From an uncultured Chloroflexota bacterium (lineage in GTDB: Bacteria > Chloroflexota > Anaerolineae > Aggregatilineales > Phototrophicaceae), in contig CALJKV010000103.1 of the NCBI GenBank assembly GCA_937974245.1, forward strand, positions 62,001-126,000: a stretch of DNA of 64,000 bases, written 5' to 3'. This document shows positions 60,719 through 64,000 of the stretch, piece after piece (positions within the stretch are counted from its first letter, which is position 1; each line of letters begins with the position of its first letter). The position numbers and the translations under genes are program-made. The notes under the pieces were generated by a model. It worked only from the letters and a program-made list of their open reading frames with translations, made no database searches and was not told where the DNA came from.

Positions 60719-62437
60719 ATGATTCGCCGTACCTTATTTTCGGCTCTGCTGGTCGGGCTGGCATTGTGGATGCTGCGCCCGGATACGCCCGTAACAGCCC
60801 TCCAGGGTGAGCAGTCCGGTTCGCACCCGGAACTTTCCGGCTTTCTGACTGATAGCCGGGGGCAGGCCATCTCAGATGCCGAAGTCCTGGTATTCCTGAA
60901 TGATGCCGCCGAACCCGCTGTGAGGACGACCAGCAGCGAAGATGGCTCCTGGGTTGTTGACCTGCCGGGAACCGATCTGGAGTCGGTTCATGTTGAAGTT
61001 GAACGTCATCACTACGAGTCATTTACCTACCGCCTCACCGAAGCGGAAGTTGAACGGTTGCGGATGGATGGCTCGTTTGCTTTCAATACCATCATCTTAG
61101 AAAATCAGATCACACTGGGATTCTGGGTTGCGGCGGCGGCCTTTATTTTCACGTTGTTGCTGATCGCTTCGGAGCGACTGCAAAATGCGCTGGCGGCACT
61201 GGCCGGTATCTCCATCGTGTTCGCTGCAACCTTCATTCTGGGTGCTTTCAACGAGTCATTTTATGTCCTCAACATGGAACGCGCTCTGGCATACATCAAT
61301 TGGGAAGTGATTTTCCTGGTGATGGGCATGATGATCGTCGTCGGTATCTTGGAAGGTACGGGGATTTTCCAATGGTTGGCGTTTCAGGCTTACCGGGTCA
61401 GCCGGGGGCGTATCTCACTCTTAATCATCGTGCTGATCGTCATTACATCGGTGGCGTCCGCACTGCTGGATAACGTCACGACGATGCTGCTCATGGCGCC
61501 GATCAGCTTGCAGATTGCGTTGGCACTGGGCATTGACCCGCTGGCGCTTCTGATACCGGAAATTCTCGCGTCCAATATCAGCGGCATTAGCACCCTGATC
61601 GGCACACCAACCAATATTCTGATAGGGGCTTACGCCGGTATTGGCTTCAACGACTTTCTGATTAACCAGACTCTCGGTGTGCTGGGTGCGATGGTGGTAA
61701 TGATTGTGGTTGTCCTCTACTTTTTTCGCGGCGAACTTAAAAAGACCAGCGGCGGGATTTCCGAGGCCCTCTATAACAAACTCAAGGAGAATGCACAGAT
61801 CAAAGATGCCCGCACGCTCAAATGGTCGGGTGTGGTCTTTGCTGGCATGTTGTTCTTTTTCATTGTTGGCGAAAGTTTACACATGGTCCCCTCAGTCACG
61901 GCCCTGCTTGGTGCGACCCTTCTGTTGCTCCTGGTCGAGCCGGATATTGAAAAGATGCTGCGCGTCGTGGACTGGACAACCCTGGTATTTTTCATGGCAT
62001 TGTTTATGCTGGTCGGGGCGGTGCAGGAAGTCGGGCTGCTGGGCGTGTTTGCAGAGGTGATGGGCAACCTGATTGGCGCGAATCTGCCGTTAGGGATTGT
62101 GGTTCTGGTATTCGGCGCTGGACTGTTGTCATTTGTGATTGCGAACATCCCGCTGGCGGCGGCCATGTTGCCGGTGGTGCGCTTCGTGAGTGCCGGTATC
62201 CCCGGCGCTGCTGAGAGCCAGGTGCTGTACTACGCGCTTTCGATGGGCGCTGCGATGGGCGGCAACGGATTCATCATCAGTGGTGAGACGAACCTGATGA
62301 CCTCCGGAATCGCTGAACGTGCCGGGTATCCCATTTCCTTTGCGCGATACCTCAGGATTGGCGTGCCGGTGACGCTGCTCACATTGGCCGCCGGTACCGG
62401 CTGGCTGTTCCTGCGCTTTGCACTCACAGGTGGATAG
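60719..62437 (+). CDS. SLC13/ArsB-like transporter with exported N-terminal domain
   Basis: 572 residues. A signal-like segment (about 5-28), a carboxypeptidase-regulatory-like beta domain (about 38-120; SGFLTDSRGQAISDAEVLVF) and 11-12 membrane segments of the ion transporter superfamily (LLDNVTTMLLMAPISLQ, STLIGTPTNILIGAYAGIGF; second half FVIANIPLAAAMLPVV, GGNGFIISGETNLM). The two Asn-containing hairpins match anion or sodium-coupled carriers. The outer domain is unusual for a transporter. A TATAAT at 60671-60676 may be its -10. Its end is eleven bases from the stress-protein start. Confidence 0.87.
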   Translation: MIRRTLFSALLVGLALWMLRPDTPVTALQGEQSGSHPELSGFLTDSRGQAISDAEVLVFLNDAAEPAVRTTSSEDGSWVVDLPGTDLESVHVEVERHHYESFTYRLTEAEVERLRMDGSFAFNTIILENQITLGFWVAAAAFIFTLLLIASERLQNALAALAGISIVFAATFILGAFNESFYVLNMERALAYINWEVIFLVMGMMIVVGILEGTGIFQWLAFQAYRVSRGRISLLIIVLIVITSVASALLDNVTTMLLMAPISLQIALALGIDPLALLIPEILASNISGISTLIGTPTNILIGAYAGIGFNDFLINQTLGVLGAMVVMIVVVLYFFRGELKKTSGGISEALYNKLKENAQIKDARTLKWSGVVFAGMLFFFIVGESLHMVPSVTALLGATLLLLLVEPDIEKMLRVVDWTTLVFFMALFMLVGAVQEVGLLGVFAEVMGNLIGANLPLGIVVLVFGAGLLSFVIANIPLAAAMLPVVRFVSAGIPGAAESQVLYYALSMGAAMGGNGFIISGETNLMTSGIAERAGYPISFARYLRIGVPVTLLTLAAGTGWLFLRFALTGG

Positions 62438-62447
62438 GGGGAAGATG

Positions 62448-62885
62448 ATGGCGACAATTCTATGTGCGACACGCGGCGGTGAGGCCAGTATCCATACACA
62501 GGAACATGCGATACAACTGGCTCAAGACCAGGACGCGAACCTGGTTTTTCTGTATGTGGCTGATGTGCAGTTTCTCACCCAGGCGACAGCAGCGATTGTC
62601 GTGGACGTGGCGACTGAAATCGAACACATGGGGGAATTTCTGTTGCTGATGGCGAAGGAACGCGCCGAAAAAGCCGGTGTGAAGGCGGAAACGCTGGTCA
62701 AACGCGGTGTTTTTCGGTACGCGCTGGCCGAAGCCGCCCAGGAAGTTGGGGCGGCTCTGATTGTGCTGGGCAGCCCGCAAGAGGATAATCTGACTATGCA
62801 CAGCCTGTTAGATGAAATAGCCGAGGCGATTAAGGAGCAGACCGGGGTTGATGTGCTGATTGTGGGGCGTAACAATGCCGTCTAA
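62448..62885 (+). CDS. Universal stress protein (UspA family)
   Basis: About 146 residues: MATILCATRGGEAS at the N-terminus, a Rossmann-like alpha/beta fold and LIVLGSPQEDN in the nucleotide region, where the usual GxxGhGG(S/T) reads differently (GSPQEDNLTMHSLLD). ATP binding is therefore uncertain. Translationally close to the upstream transporter, a common arrangement for regulators of carriers. ATG 62445 and 62448 are alternatives after AGGGGG. Confidence 0.85.
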   Translation: MATILCATRGGEASIHTQEHAIQLAQDQDANLVFLYVADVQFLTQATAAIVVDVATEIEHMGEFLLLMAKERAEKAGVKAETLVKRGVFRYALAEAAQEVGAALIVLGSPQEDNLTMHSLLDEIAEAIKEQTGVDVLIVGRNNAV

Positions 62886-62951
62886 CGGCTAAATTCGGAG
62901 ATAAATCTTGGACAATCACACTGGAAAGAATCGTCCTTATAGAGGGAATTT

Positions 62952-62975
62952 GTAGGGGCGCAATACATTGCGCCC
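62952..62975. repeat. REP-like hairpin with GTAG head
   Basis: GTAG is followed by perfect nine-base arms (GGGCGCAAT and ATTGCGCCC) around AC. Same design as 21753-21777. Lies between convergent genes. Confidence 0.62.
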
Positions 62976-63012
62976 GCGAATCGAAACATCATGCTAATTT
63001 CTTAACTTGCTA

Positions 63013-64000
63013 CTACGCCCTCGGCTCTAAGATCATATAGTTAAAGCCGTTCATCAGCACCGTATCTACCTGCTCATAATACGTGCTGACGGCGATCAGC
63101 ACCGGGACGGGGTATAACTGCCCCCGGAAGATCACCAGCCCGAATTCCTGGTTCTCAATCATGCGGATGAGTGCTGCGCCATCATACAGGCCGTTGTTCG
63201 CCAGGTTCAATAACTGCGTCGGGTTGGTGATGACATCCTTGCCCGCCAACAGGTTAAACGCCGCTTCCTCGCTCAGGACCGGCTTATCGGTTGCCCGCAC
63301 CCGCTCAACAATAGACCAGCCCGCCGCAATGTCCTCGTCTGTCGTCAGATGGCCGATGTCAGCGTATCCCCCAGCGATACGCCCGGCGGAGTCGTAGAAT
63401 CTTCCACCATACGCATTCCCCTGAATACTCAGCGCCCCCGCAATGTCGCTGAATACCGCACCCTCGGTAGGCATATGCAGCACCGCCCGCCCATAACCGA
63501 GGTAAACCAGCGGGATGATGACCAGACCGACGGCAGCGAATTGCGGCATGAACCGGCGCAGCGGGTTCACCAGCCAGCGACTCAGGTAGTTCTGCGGAAA
63601 ATGCCAGCTTGCGTTCAGTGTACGGCTGGCGAAAATGCCGCTGAGGATGCACATGGCGGCGATGGCGGTGGCGAAGTAGCTATCCCCCGCGCCCCATTTG
63701 CCGGAAAGGATGCTGTTGGCCGTCGCCATCACGAACCACAGACTGTAGATAGATAGCCGGGCAAAGTATAGTTCGTAGACGACCATAAGTGCTGCCGGAA
63801 TGAGCAAGAATCCGTGCAGCCCGAACCACAACCGGAACAGCCCAACGGTCTGATCGGGGCGGAACTCGTTGATATTGGCGGTGATGGTTTGCAGCCACCA
63901 CTGGCCGCTTGTCGCCCGGTCTATTGCCAGGAAAATCCCCACTCCCACCAGACCAAAGCCGAGTCCCCACACCACTGCCCGGCGCGGCTGGCGGATGAAA
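63013..64000 (-). CDS. GT-C-like membrane protein, C-terminal part (cut by right edge)
   Basis: The frame runs open through the right edge, so the GTG at 63975 is not necessarily the start. The visible part (about 329 residues) has five or more membrane segments and a C-terminal soluble domain (about 180-320; ERVRATDKPVLSEEAAFNLL, NLANNGLYDGAALIRMIE) like those of GT-39/ArnT-type or related integral glycosyltransferases. The catalytic N-terminal part is missing from the window, so activity cannot be judged. Confidence 0.7.
   Translation of the reverse strand, partial: FIRQPRRAVVWGLGFGLVGVGIFLAIDRATSGQWWLQTITANINEFRPDQTVGLFRLWFGLHGFLLIPAALMVVYELYFARLSIYSLWFVMATANSILSGKWGAGDSYFATAIAAMCILSGIFASRTLNASWHFPQNYLSRWLVNPLRRFMPQFAAVGLVIIPLVYLGYGRAVLHMPTEGAVFSDIAGALSIQGNAYGGRFYDSAGRIAGGYADIGHLTTDEDIAAGWSIVERVRATDKPVLSEEAAFNLLAGKDVITNPTQLLNLANNGLYDGAALIRMIENQEFGLVIFRGQLYPVPVLIAVSTYYEQVDTVLMNGFNYMILEPRA

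Overview
This 64 kb window looks like chromosomal DNA of a free-living bacterium, most likely a member of the Chloroflexota (Anaerolineae-like). That assignment is an inference from gene content and order: PucR-type regulators, a second-type IleS, single-membrane-type YidC, tandem dynamins, several families that I associate with that phylum, and a moderately GC-rich, tightly packed gene layout. There is no rRNA operon, CRISPR array, prophage or complete insertion sequence. Start codons were re-chosen by ribosome binding site where the longest frame was unlikely.

Layout. 1-9.2 kb: a truncated PucR regulator, the large glutamate synthase subunit gltB with two palindromes upstream, an ArsB/NhaD-like ion permease, a small Cys-rich protein and a full PucR regulator. 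9.2-18.7 kb (all minus strand): ileS, two small membrane-anchored proteins, three tandem membrane TPR paralogues, then an operon with an unknown protein, the tRNA-editing protein AlaX and two GNAT acetyltransferases. 18.9-25.8 kb: a large GT-C-like membrane protein, a small TPR protein, a UroD-family protein, an RsmD methyltransferase fused in frame to a second domain, and convergent CCA-adding enzyme and hpt. 26-33.3 kb: a TGS-SAD-kinase protein, an Hsp70-like ATPase with a HEAT-repeat partner, and facing them a three-gene operon of unknown proteins with winged-helix-like motifs.

33.5-37.5 kb: the conserved rpmH-rnpA-yidD-(beta-propeller lipoprotein)-yidC-jag block, with a strong promoter before rpmH; dnaA is absent and I see no DnaA-box cluster in the intergenic DNA. 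37.5-40.9 kb: PfkB kinase, amidohydrolase, and an EamA exporter on the minus strand whose 5' leader carries a structured RNA candidate and a clear terminator right before the Shine-Dalgarno. 41.3-46.1 kb: DNA-repair operon polX-(SH3 protein)-ligA; ligA contains a striking array of 10-bp repeats of the form TTATCCCACA. 46-50.6 kb: TSUP permease, RlmI-like methyltransferase, initiator tRNA-Met and a second CAT tRNA, a frameshifted HTH/LAGLIDADG-like pseudogene behind the tRNAs, and lysA.

50.7-64 kb: a GAF-GAF-GAF adenylate/guanylate cyclase divergent from a dynamin-dynamin-MgtC operon, a histone-deacetylase-family hydrolase divergent from an AAA ATPase, a LysM lipoprotein-like secreted protein preceded by a nested hairpin, an SLC13/ArsB-like transporter with an exported N-terminal domain coupled to a universal stress protein, and the C-terminal part of a membrane glycosyltransferase-like protein cut by the right edge.

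The observations most worth following are the EamA leader (candidate riboswitch), the decamer array in ligA that repeats in DNA but not in protein, the RsmD fusion with an internal ribosome binding site, the Hsp70/HEAT/winged-helix neighbourhood, the membrane TPR cluster and the dispersed GTAG-headed hairpins.
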